Shown here: one piece after another, positions 7,823 through 17,216 of the stretch
How the letters are laid out: every line of letters begins with the position of its first letter
Numbering within the stretch: the stretch's first letter is position 1
From: CAZOOR01 sp964581505
Lineage (GTDB): Bacteria; Bacteroidota; Ignavibacteria; Kapaibacteriales; UBA2268
Direction: 5' to 3'
NCBI GenBank assembly: GCA_964581505.1
Contig: CAZOOR010000004.1
Location: 16,187 to 80,186 of the forward strand
Length of the DNA stretch: 64,000 nucleotides
Made by a program: the position numbers and the translations under genes
Notes under the pieces: generated by a model
Seen by the model: the letters and a program-made list of their open reading frames with translations, nothing else
Databases searched by the model: none
What the model was told of the DNA's origin: nothing

Positions 7823-8587
7823 TTATACCTTTGCAAGTGCGTTATTATAAATTGCAATAAAACTGTCCGCTTTAAGTGAAGCACCCCCTATTAAAGCTCC
7901 GTTTACATTTTTCAATGAAAACAGTTCGCTTGAATTATTTTCATTTACACTGCCACCGTATTGAATAAGTATCTCGTTAGCAACATCACCGAATAGAGCA
8001 ACAAGCATCTCGCGTATTTTATTATGCGCCTCGTCCACTTGTTCGATAGAAGCGGCAACACCGGTTCCTATTGCCCAAACAGGTTCGTAGGCAATGACGA
8101 TATTCTTACTTTGTTCCATATTAATACCTGCTAATCCTTTTTCCAATTGTTCTGCAAGAATATCAAATGTTCTTCCACTTTCCCTCTGTTCGAGTGTTTC
8201 GCCAATGCATAAAATGGCAGTAAGTGAATTTGACAATACTGATTGAAGTTTTTTATTAATTATTTCATTTGTTTCGCCAAACATTGCTCGGCGTTCCGAA
8301 TGCCCGATAATAACATATTCGCAATCAACCGCCTTGAGCATATTAAGCGATATTTCCCCCGTATATGCCCCATTTTCTTCCCAATGACAATTCTGCGCCC
8401 CCAGTAGGATAGTGCTTTCTGCAATTATATTTGAAACCGCAGAAAGATTAATAAAAGGCGGGCAAACCAATAATTTGACCTTATTATTAGTATTTTTATA
8501 TTTTTCTATTATCGCATTCGTAAGATTTTCAGCATCGGAAATAGTAGTATTCATTTTCCAATTGCCGGCTATCAGAAATTTATTCAT
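7823..8587 (-). CDS. tpiA: Triosephosphate isomerase
   Basis: A 254-residue TIM-barrel enzyme that interconverts dihydroxyacetone phosphate and glyceraldehyde 3-phosphate. Catalytic features are intact: 'GNWKMN' with K11, 'IIGHSERR' with the His near residue 95, and 'AYEPVWAIGTG' with the Glu near residue 167. The phosphate-binding 'GGSV' and 'GALIGGASL' loops are at the C-terminus. It overlaps the upstream lptC by 4 nt and abuts pgsA downstream. Confidence 0.95.
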   Translation of the reverse strand: MNKFLIAGNWKMNTTISDAENLTNAIIEKYKNTNNKVKLLVCPPFINLSAVSNIIAESTILLGAQNCHWEENGAYTGEISLNMLKAVDCEYVIIGHSERRAMFGETNEIINKKLQSVLSNSLTAILCIGETLEQRESGRTFDILAEQLEKGLAGINMEQSKNIVIAYEPVWAIGTGVAASIEQVDEAHNKIREMLVALFGDVANEILIQYGGSVNENNSSELFSLKNVNGALIGGASLKADSFIAIYNNALAKV

Positions 8588-9138
8588 CGCTTTTCTCCAC
8601 TCACTTTAAATATTTTATAATTATTCAAATTTTCATCAGATTCAAATCCCCAACCTTTTAATGTTTCTGAGGCTGATGTGATTTCCACATATTCCGATGA
8701 GTATATTTTACGTGTTTTGTTATTCCAATGCAAAACCGAAGTTTCAAGTTTTGTTCCGCTACTATCTGCAATCACAATAACATTACCCTTAGCAACCATA
8801 TTTTTTGTATTGTCATCAATTACTGCACTATCAGCTGTCAATTTACTGGTACGTTCACCTGTTTCAGTTGAAAAAAATTGCACTTCAATACCACCATCAA
8901 GCAATGTTTCATTTCTTTTTTGATATACTCTCGTTCTACCAGCCACTAATATAGCTTTTGTTGTTGATGAATCCACAAATCTAACCGTAACATTCCAACC
9001 TGTTTGGTCGGGCGTAAGTCCTTCAACAATTGTATCTTTATAGATATGCTTGTTTCCACCAGGTTTATCACAGGATTGTATTAATACTGTAATAAGCAAG
9101 ATAATAAATATATAATTATAAATTTTCATATAATTCAA
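8584..9138 (-). CDS. lptC: LPS export lipoprotein LptC-like
   Basis: A 184-residue predicted lipoprotein: hydrophobic N-terminus ending in a lipobox 'LIQSC'. The body has the LptC/YrbK beta-jellyroll pattern: 'YQKRNETLLDGGIEVQFFSTETGERTSKLTADSAVI' then 'GNVIVIADSSGTKLETSVLHW'. LptC hands LPS from the LptB2FG transporter to the periplasmic bridge. Two starts are possible, 9138 and the in-frame ATG at 9129 (MKIYNY); both overlap the end of kdsA. Its place directly after kdsA, an LPS-core sugar gene, supports the call. Confidence 0.75.
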   Translation of the reverse strand: MNYMKIYNYIFIILLITVLIQSCDKPGGNKHIYKDTIVEGLTPDQTGWNVTVRFVDSSTTKAILVAGRTRVYQKRNETLLDGGIEVQFFSTETGERTSKLTADSAVIDDNTKNMVAKGNVIVIADSSGTKLETSVLHWNNKTRKIYSSEYVEITSASETLKGWGFESDENLNNYKIFKVSGEKR

Positions 9139-9889
9139 TCAGCATATTGGCAAATTCAGAAGCAGAAGATAATGGCAATTGGGAAGCGGCATCACTTTTC
9201 GCATTAGTCGGCTCTTGATGTGTCTCGAAAAATATACCATCAGCACCGGCGGCAATAGCCGCTTTTGCCAACGGAAAAATAAATTCCGGCTTACCACCGG
9301 ACTGTTCGCCAATTGAGGGTTGCTGTACCGAGTGAGTAGCATCATATATCACAGTCTCACCCGCCTGCTTCATTGTTACTATTGAACGAAAATCAACAAC
9401 AAGGTCGTGATAACCGAAGAAACTACCTCTCTCAGTAAGCCATACATTATCTGCACCGGCAACTTTTGCTTTATCAGCGGCTTTGAGCATAGTCTCAGCA
9501 CCAACGAACTGTCCTTTTTTAATATTAATAATTTTTCCTGTTTTAGCCGCCGCTTGAATTAATGAGGTCTGGCGACAAAGAAAAGCAGGAATTTGCAAAA
9601 CATCAACAAATTTTGACGCAAGCATTACTTCATCTTCGCTATGAACATCTGTCAATGTTTTAACATTAAACTTATCACCAACTTCTTTAATATATGATAA
9701 AGCTTTTTCATCACCGATACCTGTAAATGATTTATAACTTGTTCTATTAGCTTTCTTGTATGACGCCTTAAAATAAAACTCAACGTTTTTACCCCGAAGG
9801 TTTGATGTTAATACTTCGGCTATCTCAAAAAGCATTTCGCGAGATTCGACCACACAAGGACCGGCTATTACAATTAAAGGTTTTTTCAT
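9116..9889 (-). CDS. kdsA: 3-deoxy-8-phosphooctulonate synthase (Kdo-8-P synthase)
   Basis: A 257-residue KdsA that condenses phosphoenolpyruvate with arabinose 5-phosphate to make Kdo-8-phosphate for the LPS core. It begins 'MKKPLIVIAGPCVVESREM' (the conserved AGPC-ES element) and contains 'FKASYKKANRTS', 'LTDVHS', 'QIPAFLCRQT', 'KKGQF' and 'YDATHSVQQP'. I chose ATG at 9889; a GTG six bases upstream is also open, but AAGGGTGA fits as ribosome site for the ATG. It heads the operon kdsA-lptC-tpiA-pgsA-PgpA-like and has a good Bacteroidota-type promoter. Confidence 0.93.
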   Translation of the reverse strand: MKKPLIVIAGPCVVESREMLFEIAEVLTSNLRGKNVEFYFKASYKKANRTSYKSFTGIGDEKALSYIKEVGDKFNVKTLTDVHSEDEVMLASKFVDVLQIPAFLCRQTSLIQAAAKTGKIINIKKGQFVGAETMLKAADKAKVAGADNVWLTERGSFFGYHDLVVDFRSIVTMKQAGETVIYDATHSVQQPSIGEQSGGKPEFIFPLAKAAIAAGADGIFFETHQEPTNAKSDAASQLPLSSASEFANMLIELYENL

Positions 9890-9926
9890 ATTCACCCTTG
9901 ATAAAAAAAAGTAAACGAAAATAAAA

Positions 9927-9959
9927 CAAAATTATCTTATTATGCCTCATCAGTTCAAA
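9927..9959 (-). promoter_or_regulatory. Bacteroidota-type promoter of kdsA operon
   Basis: On the minus strand TTTG (9959-9956), 21 nt, then TAATTTTG (9934-9927). This matches the TTTG-N19-21-TAnnTTTG pattern of the primary sigma factor of Bacteroidota. It is 38 nt upstream of the kdsA ATG. Confidence 0.6.
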
Positions 9960-10058
9960 CAAATAATAAAAATATTATTAAAAGTCCAAAAAAAAGATTA
10001 ATTTTGAAAGAAAATCGTATAATCTGTGAACTTGGATATTAATTTGAAAAACAGCATA

Positions 10059-10826
10059 ATGAAAATTAGAACATATTTTATAACGGAATCATACAAAGAA
10101 GAGGAATCAACAGAAGATTCTATCTTCATTTATATTGACGTCCTGCGTGCATCAACAACAGTTTGCGCCGCTCTATATGCAGGTGCAAAAGAAATTATTC
10201 CGGTCGCTACAATGGACAAGGCTATTGCCATTCATCAAAACTTGAGCAAGGAAACGAGTATCCTTGCTGGTGAACGTAACGGGAACAAACCACTTGGTTT
10301 CGTACTTGGCAACTCTCCCGGAGAATTTTTAGCACAGAGTGTCAAAGATAAAACGATTGTTCTTACAACAACAAACGGAACTAATGCTTTCCAAAAAGCA
10401 AAGAGTGCAAAGCACAGAATTATTGCTTCATTTGTAAATTTGAATATCGTTGTTTCAAATATCCTGAAAATTGCCGAAGAAGAGAACAGCAAATACTGTA
10501 ATATAATTTGCTCCGGTAATAATTCCCGATTTTCTTTTGAAGATTCGCTCTGTGCAGGTGCAATCATTGATAAAGTTGCAAATGCAATTGACAGCGTAAA
10601 TTTTGATGATGCCTCTTTGGTTTCACGTGAAATGTATAATACATACAAAGAACATCTTAGCCACTTTATTAAAACTTGTGAACATGCCAAAGTACTGATT
10701 GATTTGGGCTTTGAAAAAGATATTGATGATGCAGTATCAATTGATAAATATCCGGTTCTACCTACAATATCCGGTAACAGTATTAAACTATCTGCTGTAA
10801 ATCTGCTCGAAGGGAATAACAAATGA
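10059..10826 (+). CDS. comB: 2-phosphosulfolactate phosphatase family protein (ComB)
   Basis: A 255-residue ComB-family protein. Recognisable segments are 'YIDVLRASTTVCAALYAGAKEIIPV', 'AGERNGNKPLGFVLGNSPGEF' and 'VLTTTNGTNAF', followed by 'FEDSLCAGAIID'. In archaeal methanogens ComB hydrolyses 2-phosphosulfolactate in coenzyme M synthesis; the role in most bacteria is unsettled. Other coenzyme M genes (comA, comC) are not in the window. I chose ATG at 10059, because the upstream GTG extension (10026) is not family-like. A TCGTATAAT sequence (10015-10023) lies upstream. The stop overlaps the ftsK start by 4 nt. Confidence 0.85.
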   Translation: MKIRTYFITESYKEEESTEDSIFIYIDVLRASTTVCAALYAGAKEIIPVATMDKAIAIHQNLSKETSILAGERNGNKPLGFVLGNSPGEFLAQSVKDKTIVLTTTNGTNAFQKAKSAKHRIIASFVNLNIVVSNILKIAEEENSKYCNIICSGNNSRFSFEDSLCAGAIIDKVANAIDSVNFDDASLVSREMYNTYKEHLSHFIKTCEHAKVLIDLGFEKDIDDAVSIDKYPVLPTISGNSIKLSAVNLLEGNNK

Positions 10827-13543
10827 GTAAAAATAATGACAATATAATTATTAAACGGGTTAAAAAGAAACCGGCAAGCCCCAAAAAGGAACAGAAGAAT
10901 AAACAGGATAAAAAAGTTAAGTTCGAAACACAGTATAAACGCCATTTGAAAATACTTGCAGTGCTATTAATTCTGATTTCTTTTCTAATTATTTTAGCCC
11001 TTATCTCGTATTCCACAAAGGACGAAGCAAATACACAAATTACATTTGGCGAACTATTTAAACTACTTCGAGGCGAAGAGGAAATACTGGCAAAAATTCA
11101 GACTACACACAATTGGTTAGGTCTTGTCGGTGCAATTATTTCCAATTTTCTATATAATTCAACAATCGGAATAACGGTCTTATCTATTCCTTTTCTTGTA
11201 ATGTATTGGGCAAAGTATCTATTTTTTACACAAAAACCGGATAGGCGTATTATTAAAGTTACTGTCGCAACGATTACATTTGCCTTGTTGTTTTCAGTAT
11301 TCTTTGGTGTATTGGCTAAAATCTCTTGGCTTTCGACAATTCCAAAAGAATTTCCGGGTGGTTTCGGTTTTTTCATATCAAGTATATTGTCAGGTATTTT
11401 CGGTATTATTGGGAGTGTAGCAATATTAATAATAATGCTTTCTTCATTATTCTTCTTAGCCTTTAAAATCAATCCTTTTATGGGAATTGATACGGCAAAA
11501 GAATATTTATCAAAATCAAAATCTATGCTTTTAAACAAATCATTATCAAAAGATAATACCAGTGAAAACAAGAAAAATGAAACCGAACCGGAAGTTAGGG
11601 ATAAGGGACAACAAGAGGAAGAAGAAGAACCTGCACGAATATTAAAACGAAATCTTGAAAATCAAGACAAAGAACTCGACCCTGTGAACAATCCGCTTAA
11701 AGCATATTCGCAGACAATCAAGGCTCAAATCGAAGAAGAAGAAACAAATATCAAGTCGGCGGATATTGAAATTAAGGCATTTAAACGAACAGAAGCGGCA
11801 ATTAACGGTCATAGTTCAACATCTGAAAAAGATATTTCCGACAAATCAGTTAATGAGGAATCTCCCAAAAATGAGATTTCTGAACCAGAAAATACCGACA
11901 AGGAATTAGAAAATAGTAACGACTTCACTGCAAATGATGAAATAGCGGAAGAAGAGAGTAATAATGATGATAGTAAAAAACTCGTAATTACAGTTACCGA
12001 AACATTGCCGGAAGAAGATGTGGTATTACAACCTGTTAATTTATTAAGCACGAATATTCACGATAGAGAAATTAATTATAAGCAACCTACATTTGAACTC
12101 CTAACTGACGATGAAGACAAGTATGAAATTAACGAAGATGAGCTAAAATTAAATGCCCGCATTCTTCAAGAAAAACTAGAAACATTTAAAATTGAAATAG
12201 AGAATTTAAGCGTAACACCGGGTCCGGTTGTTACTCAATACGAATTTGTACCTGCTCCGGGAATAAAAATCAGTAAAATAGAATCTCTTGCAGATGATAT
12301 TGCAATGGCTCTTAAAGCACGAGGCATTAGAATAATAGCCCCGATACCCGGCAAAGGCACAGTTGGAATTGAAATACCAAACCAGAAACCAATGTTAGTT
12401 CGCTTTGGTAGTTGTATCAAATCACCCCAATATCAAAACAGCGATTATAAATTACCACTCTGCATAGGCAAAACAATTTCAGGCGAAGTATTTACTACGG
12501 ATTTATCCAAAATGCCTCATCTATTGATGGCTGGCGCAACAGGTACAGGTAAAAGTGTCGGTATAAACACTATCATATCATCATTGATATACAAGATACA
12601 CCCAAAACATTTGAAATTTGTTATTATTGACCCCAAAAAGGTAGAACTGACACAATATGCGGCATTGAAAAATCATTTTCTTGCGGTGTCGCCCGATATT
12701 CCTAATGACATTGTTACAGACCCGCAAGATGCCGTCATTATCTTAAAAGCACTTACCGCCGAAATGGATTTAAGATATGATATTCTATCGCAAGCGGGAC
12801 AGAGAAATATTTTTGATTATAATAAAAAAGTAAGAGAAGGTAAGTTAAAAAATGATAAAGAACTTGTACATAAGGAAATGCCCTATATTATAGTAATTAT
12901 TGATGAACTTGCAGACTTAATGCTAACCGCCTCTAAGGAGGTCGAAGCACCCATTATCCGTCTCGCCCAATTAGCACGTGCAGTAGGTATTCATTTGGTA
13001 CTTGCAACACAGCGTCCGTCAGTTGATGTTATCACGGGAATAATAAAAGCAAACTTTCCTGCACGGATTTCATATCTTGTTGCATCAAAAATTGACTCAA
13101 GGACTATATTAGACGTTATGGGTGCAGAAAAACTACTTGGCAACGGAGATTTACTTTTCCAATTCGGTGGCAGCACCTCACCAATCAGAATACAAAATGC
13201 TTTTCTTTCCACTGACGAAGTAGAAAGAATATGCGAACACATAGGTAGTCAAAAAGGTTACTCTCAGCCATATTTATTGCCAAGCCTAAATGACGGTAAT
13301 GATAATTCAGATGGCATTGCACGCGAGGATAGAGATGTACTATTTGACGAAGCGGCAAGAACAATAGTTAGGCTACAACAGGCTTCCGTGTCGCTTTTGC
13401 AGCGAAGGCTTAAAATCGGTTATGCCAGAGCCGGACGTATTGTTGATGAACTGGAAGCAACCGGTATTGTCGGACCTTTTGACGGGAGCAAAGCTCGCTC
13501 TGTACTAATAGAAAGTGAATCCGAACTCGAACATTTACTATAA
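10823..13543 (+). CDS. ftsK: DNA translocase FtsK/SpoIIIE
   Basis: A 906-residue FtsK that pumps chromosome ends across the division septum. The N-terminus has a Lys-rich tail then four membrane helices (about 40-215). A long acidic Glu/Asp/Asn-rich linker (about 240-420) follows. The motor has Walker A 'GATGTGKSVG' near residue 571 and Walker B 'IIVIIDELADLM' near 690, with 'ATQRPSVDVITG' after it. The C-terminal winged-helix gamma domain, which reads orienting DNA sequences, is present (about 840-900, 'LQRRLKIGYARAGRIVDELE'). The start ATG overlaps the comB stop. Confidence 0.95.
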   Translation: MSKNNDNIIIKRVKKKPASPKKEQKNKQDKKVKFETQYKRHLKILAVLLILISFLIILALISYSTKDEANTQITFGELFKLLRGEEEILAKIQTTHNWLGLVGAIISNFLYNSTIGITVLSIPFLVMYWAKYLFFTQKPDRRIIKVTVATITFALLFSVFFGVLAKISWLSTIPKEFPGGFGFFISSILSGIFGIIGSVAILIIMLSSLFFLAFKINPFMGIDTAKEYLSKSKSMLLNKSLSKDNTSENKKNETEPEVRDKGQQEEEEEPARILKRNLENQDKELDPVNNPLKAYSQTIKAQIEEEETNIKSADIEIKAFKRTEAAINGHSSTSEKDISDKSVNEESPKNEISEPENTDKELENSNDFTANDEIAEEESNNDDSKKLVITVTETLPEEDVVLQPVNLLSTNIHDREINYKQPTFELLTDDEDKYEINEDELKLNARILQEKLETFKIEIENLSVTPGPVVTQYEFVPAPGIKISKIESLADDIAMALKARGIRIIAPIPGKGTVGIEIPNQKPMLVRFGSCIKSPQYQNSDYKLPLCIGKTISGEVFTTDLSKMPHLLMAGATGTGKSVGINTIISSLIYKIHPKHLKFVIIDPKKVELTQYAALKNHFLAVSPDIPNDIVTDPQDAVIILKALTAEMDLRYDILSQAGQRNIFDYNKKVREGKLKNDKELVHKEMPYIIVIIDELADLMLTASKEVEAPIIRLAQLARAVGIHLVLATQRPSVDVITGIIKANFPARISYLVASKIDSRTILDVMGAEKLLGNGDLLFQFGGSTSPIRIQNAFLSTDEVERICEHIGSQKGYSQPYLLPSLNDGNDNSDGIAREDRDVLFDEAARTIVRLQQASVSLLQRRLKIGYARAGRIVDELEATGIVGPFDGSKARSVLIESESELEHLL

Positions 13544-13579
13544 GTATATTTATTTATCGTAATATTGCATACAGTTTTT

Positions 13580-13587
13580 TATATTTG
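13580..13587 (+). promoter_or_regulatory. Candidate -7 promoter element for recN
   Basis: TATATTTG matches TAnnTTTG, 45 nt upstream of the recN ATG. No clear TTTG at the -33 distance. Confidence 0.35.
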
Positions 13588-13631
13588 TATTTTAATGATA
13601 GACGTATTATCAATCAAAACTCGACTCATTG

Positions 13632-15356
13632 ATGCTCAAAACTTTGTCAATACGGAATTACACATTAATTGATGAAATTGAAATATCATTTTCACCTGAA
13701 TTCAATATATTTATTGGCGAAACAGGTGCGGGTAAATCCGTTATTGTTGGAGCATTGATGTTAGCACTCGGTAGTCGCGCCACAACCGAACACATAAGGA
13801 AGGGGCAAGACAAAGCGGTCATTGAGGCAATATTTGAATTGCCGGCGCAACATAAGGCTCTGCAAATGGTTTCCGAATTGGGTGTAGAAGATATGACTAA
13901 TGAAATTATTACTCGTAGGGAAATATACTCTCGGGGTAATTCAAGGTGTTTCGTTAATGATACGCCCGTACCACTTGCTCAGTTAAAAAGGCTCGGTCAA
14001 TTACTTGCAGATTTCCACGGACAGCACGACGGCCAATTAATACTAAAACCTGAAAATCATATTAACTTTATTGATTTATTCACTAATGAAGACGAACTAC
14101 TTGCACAGATAAAGAATGAATATACTAATCAAACAAATTTACTTGATGAATATATCTCAATTCTAAACCAAGAGAAAGAGCTAAAGCTTCAATCTGATGC
14201 TTATAAATATGAACTGAATGAAATTAATAAAATTGCTCCGCAACATAACGAAGATATTCAACTTGAAAATGAATTGAAAATCCTCGAAAATTCAGAAATA
14301 CTTTTTGAACAAGTAAATGATATGTTGCAATCACTCTATACGAGTGGAAATTCCGTTTACAACGGAATTGCTGATGCTGAAAAAAACATCTCAAAACTTG
14401 CAGATATTGATGATGAATTCTCGTCTTGGTTTGGCGAATTACAGTCTGCCGCTGTTAGCATTAAAGAAATTTCTGAATTTGCGCAGAACTATCGTGAACA
14501 TATTGATTTCAATCAGGAACGTATTGAAGAAATTCGTTTGCGACTATCTTCGCTTGCCGGTTTAAAAAAGAAATACGGTAGCTATGCCGAAATTTTTAGC
14601 AGAATGGAATTTCTCGAAAGCAAACTGGCTCTTGTAAATAATTTCGATAACGAAATATCAAGGATAGAGAATAAAATCAAGCTTTCAAAAGATAGATTGG
14701 GTACTTTTGCCTCCCGCCTATCAAGAATAAGAAAAAGTAAATCTAAGGAATTCGAGCGATTAATTGTAAAAAAATTAAATGAATTAAGCTTAGACAATGT
14801 TGTTTTCAAAGTTGATTTTAATAGTAGTATAGCAGAAACTTCAATAGCATTCCAAACAGTAACGGCAATGATAGATAGCGAAAACTATATTTGCAGTAAA
14901 AACGGTATTGACAGTATTGAGTTCTATATATCAACTAATAAAGGTGAACAAATAAAGCCATTGGCAAATGTAGCTTCAGGTGGTGAACTATCTCGTATAA
15001 TGCTTGCGATTAAAGCACTCATTGCCAATCGTTATCTTATTCCCACATTGATTTTCGATGAAATTGATACAGGAATAAGTGGAAGAGTTGCACAAATGGT
15101 TGGTCTTGCTATTAAGGAATTGGCAGCCAGCCATCAAATTATTGCAATTACACATTTGGCACAAATAGCGGCTATGGGCGACAAGATTATTACTGTCAAT
15201 AAATATGAAACTAAAACAAAAACTACAGTAACCGTAAGAGAGGAAAGCAACGAAACAAAAAATATTGAAATTGCAAAGTTGATAAGCGGAGAAAATATTT
15301 CTCAATCATCGCTTGATGCTGTCAAAGAACTTCTTGATTATCAGCGAAAGGATTAA
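13632..15356 (+). CDS. recN: DNA repair protein RecN
   Basis: A 574-residue SMC-like ATPase for double-strand-break repair. The N-terminal ATPase half has Walker A 'GETGAGKSV' near residue 30 and 'DFHGQHDGQLIL'. A coiled-coil region spans about 155-380. The C-terminal half has the ABC signature 'VASGGELSRIMLAIK' near 443 and Walker B 'PTLIFDEIDTGISG'. ATG at 13632 is used; a TTG codon lies directly before it. Two nt separate it from the next gene. Confidence 0.94.
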   Translation: MLKTLSIRNYTLIDEIEISFSPEFNIFIGETGAGKSVIVGALMLALGSRATTEHIRKGQDKAVIEAIFELPAQHKALQMVSELGVEDMTNEIITRREIYSRGNSRCFVNDTPVPLAQLKRLGQLLADFHGQHDGQLILKPENHINFIDLFTNEDELLAQIKNEYTNQTNLLDEYISILNQEKELKLQSDAYKYELNEINKIAPQHNEDIQLENELKILENSEILFEQVNDMLQSLYTSGNSVYNGIADAEKNISKLADIDDEFSSWFGELQSAAVSIKEISEFAQNYREHIDFNQERIEEIRLRLSSLAGLKKKYGSYAEIFSRMEFLESKLALVNNFDNEISRIENKIKLSKDRLGTFASRLSRIRKSKSKEFERLIVKKLNELSLDNVVFKVDFNSSIAETSIAFQTVTAMIDSENYICSKNGIDSIEFYISTNKGEQIKPLANVASGGELSRIMLAIKALIANRYLIPTLIFDEIDTGISGRVAQMVGLAIKELAASHQIIAITHLAQIAAMGDKIITVNKYETKTKTTVTVREESNETKNIEIAKLISGENISQSSLDAVKELLDYQRKD

Positions 15357-15358
15357 AT

Positions 15359-15943
15359 ATGTCAAAAAACGACTATTTAAGTAAAGCCGAACTGGAAGAA
15401 ATACTTAATGATAAGATTAATCCCGAAGATGTAAGCAAAATCATTGGTGCCTATGAAATGGCTGAAGATGCTGAATCTAACGCAACCGACCCTACCGGAA
15501 CGCCAAAATTTTATCACAATACTCGTGTATGCAGAATACTTATTGACGAGCTTTCAATCACAGAGCCTAATCTATTAATTGCGGCTTTGCTCCATAATAT
15601 TTTATTAAGTTCTTCCGAGATTTCAAGTTCTATTATTGATTACAATTTTGGCTCTTATGTTGCATATTTAGTTCAATTTATGTGTGATGATTATAGAGAA
15701 AGACAAAAAGATAAACCCGAAAAAATAAATATTGATTATTTAGATGATGATGCACTAATCATTATTTTAAGCGACTTTCTTGATATGCTTCGCACATTTG
15801 ATTTCGATAAATTATTAAATCCATTCACATATATCGAAGATATTAAAAAACGCTATTTCCCGCTTGCCACAAAATCTGACAATGATGAAATAGCGTATTT
15901 AATTAAAGAAATAAGAAACGAATTTAATAAGATTCTAGGTTAG
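15359..15943 (+). CDS. Degenerate HD-domain protein (RelA/SpoT HD-like fold)
   Basis: A 194-residue protein. The region 'FYHNTRVCRILIDELSITEPNLLIAALLHNILLSSSEI' (51-88) aligns with the start of the RelA/SpoT-type HD hydrolase domain (HPxxVAxIL... AALLHDxxED). H53 and H79 are kept, but the HD Asp is N80 and the following ED pair is absent, so metal-dependent hydrolysis is unlikely. The C-terminal part (about 115-194) is acidic and helical. It starts 2 nt after recN and is probably co-translated with it. The family call is inference from motif spacing; the role is unknown. Confidence 0.5.
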   Translation: MSKNDYLSKAELEEILNDKINPEDVSKIIGAYEMAEDAESNATDPTGTPKFYHNTRVCRILIDELSITEPNLLIAALLHNILLSSSEISSSIIDYNFGSYVAYLVQFMCDDYRERQKDKPEKINIDYLDDDALIIILSDFLDMLRTFDFDKLLNPFTYIEDIKKRYFPLATKSDNDEIAYLIKEIRNEFNKILG

Positions 15944-15951
15944 TTTTCCTA

Positions 15952-17190
15952 TTATCCATTTAGCTTTTGCTTTATCTTTTCTTCTTTTTTAACAATTAGA
16001 TTACCTCGATAAATTCCCTGCAAAAGTATATAAAGTACAGCACCTACAAAAGAAAGAAAAAATGCTAAAAAGAACATAACTTTTCGTTTGGGAGCAATCC
16101 TATGTTTAGGTACTTGTGCCAAATCAAGCGGTTCGACAGTCGGCACATCGCTTGCTTCCTGAATAGCCTCCTGATATTTTTGTGTGGCTAAATATAAATG
16201 AACCTGTTCAAGAATTTTCTTTTTTCTTATTAATCCTTGATATAACCTAATTAATCTCGGAACAGAATCAAGTGGAATCGAAAATTTATCATGCGAGGCT
16301 ATACCACCGCTCTGAACCCGCTGATACTGCTCTAACAGTTTGTTGTACTTATTTTTTGCACTGGCAATAATAGGAGCATCAGCATTATAATCCAATTTTA
16401 ATAGATTTAATTCAACTTCTGCTTGGGCTAATTTAGCACCCAAATCAACAGCATTTCCTATTAGAGCCTGGTTTTGTTCTTCAAGTGCATATAGATGATG
16501 TGTTGTCCTAAATTTCTCTAAAACGGAATCAACATAATTTAGTTCGTTTTTCTTTCTTGCAAGCATCTTTTCTATAAACTCTCGTTTACTTCTTGCTTTC
16601 GTGGTATTCTTAGCCCGATTAACACTATCAAGTGCAGAAATAGATGAATTAACAATCAGAGCGGAGAGTTCGGCGGCTTCCCTTTTATCATCTGCATTCG
16701 GAAAATATGGAGTAGCAGTTTCAGCAGAAATAGTGATGAGCCCACTTCTCTTTAATTCAACCTTCAAGGTATTACTAATACCGTCATATAAATCATTTAT
16801 ATTTTCGGATTTGACTTTTAATTTCTTTTCAAGATTGTTTTTATTGACAATTATTTTAGATACTTCGCGACTTTTCAAAATTTCTCTAAAAATCAGTAAT
16901 TTATTAGCTTGCCCGCCGCCACCTAACGATACTCCACCGGATAGAGTTTGCAAAAATGAAGTTAAATCACCCATACCACCGGCGTTCTCGGGCGGCAACA
17001 CAGTAGCACCTGTTCGATATTGAAAAGGAGCAATCAAAGAATACAGCATCACAGCAATTACAATAGAAGAGACTATAAAAAGAACTGTTTTTTTCTTCTG
17101 TAACAAAAATCTGTAAAAAGAAACAAAAGTGAGTTCTTCGTTCATAACATCTTGCTCATTTGCAGAATTTTTTAATAATTTATTGAACAT
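15952..17190 (-). CDS. Wzz-type polysaccharide chain-length determinant
   Basis: A 412-residue polysaccharide co-polymerase. It has an N-terminal membrane helix (about 35-55), a Wzz motif region 'YRTGATVLPPENAGG' after it, a long periplasmic helical section (about 180-345) and a second helix (about 375-395) with the PxxP-like 'VPKHRIAPKRKVMF' just before it. These proteins set the length of O-antigen or exopolysaccharide chains. No cytoplasmic tyrosine-kinase domain is fused. It lies 26 nt downstream of the SLBB export gene and forms an operon with it. Confidence 0.85.
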   Translation of the reverse strand: MFNKLLKNSANEQDVMNEELTFVSFYRFLLQKKKTVLFIVSSIVIAVMLYSLIAPFQYRTGATVLPPENAGGMGDLTSFLQTLSGGVSLGGGGQANKLLIFREILKSREVSKIIVNKNNLEKKLKVKSENINDLYDGISNTLKVELKRSGLITISAETATPYFPNADDKREAAELSALIVNSSISALDSVNRAKNTTKARSKREFIEKMLARKKNELNYVDSVLEKFRTTHHLYALEEQNQALIGNAVDLGAKLAQAEVELNLLKLDYNADAPIIASAKNKYNKLLEQYQRVQSGGIASHDKFSIPLDSVPRLIRLYQGLIRKKKILEQVHLYLATQKYQEAIQEASDVPTVEPLDLAQVPKHRIAPKRKVMFFLAFFLSFVGAVLYILLQGIYRGNLIVKKEEKIKQKLNG

Positions 17191-17216
17191 AAATCAACCG
17201 ATAATTATCTATTTAA

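Noticed and set aside
10026..10058. GTG start extending comB by 11 codons
   Set aside because: The extra residues do not fit the family N-terminus; the ATG at 10059 does.
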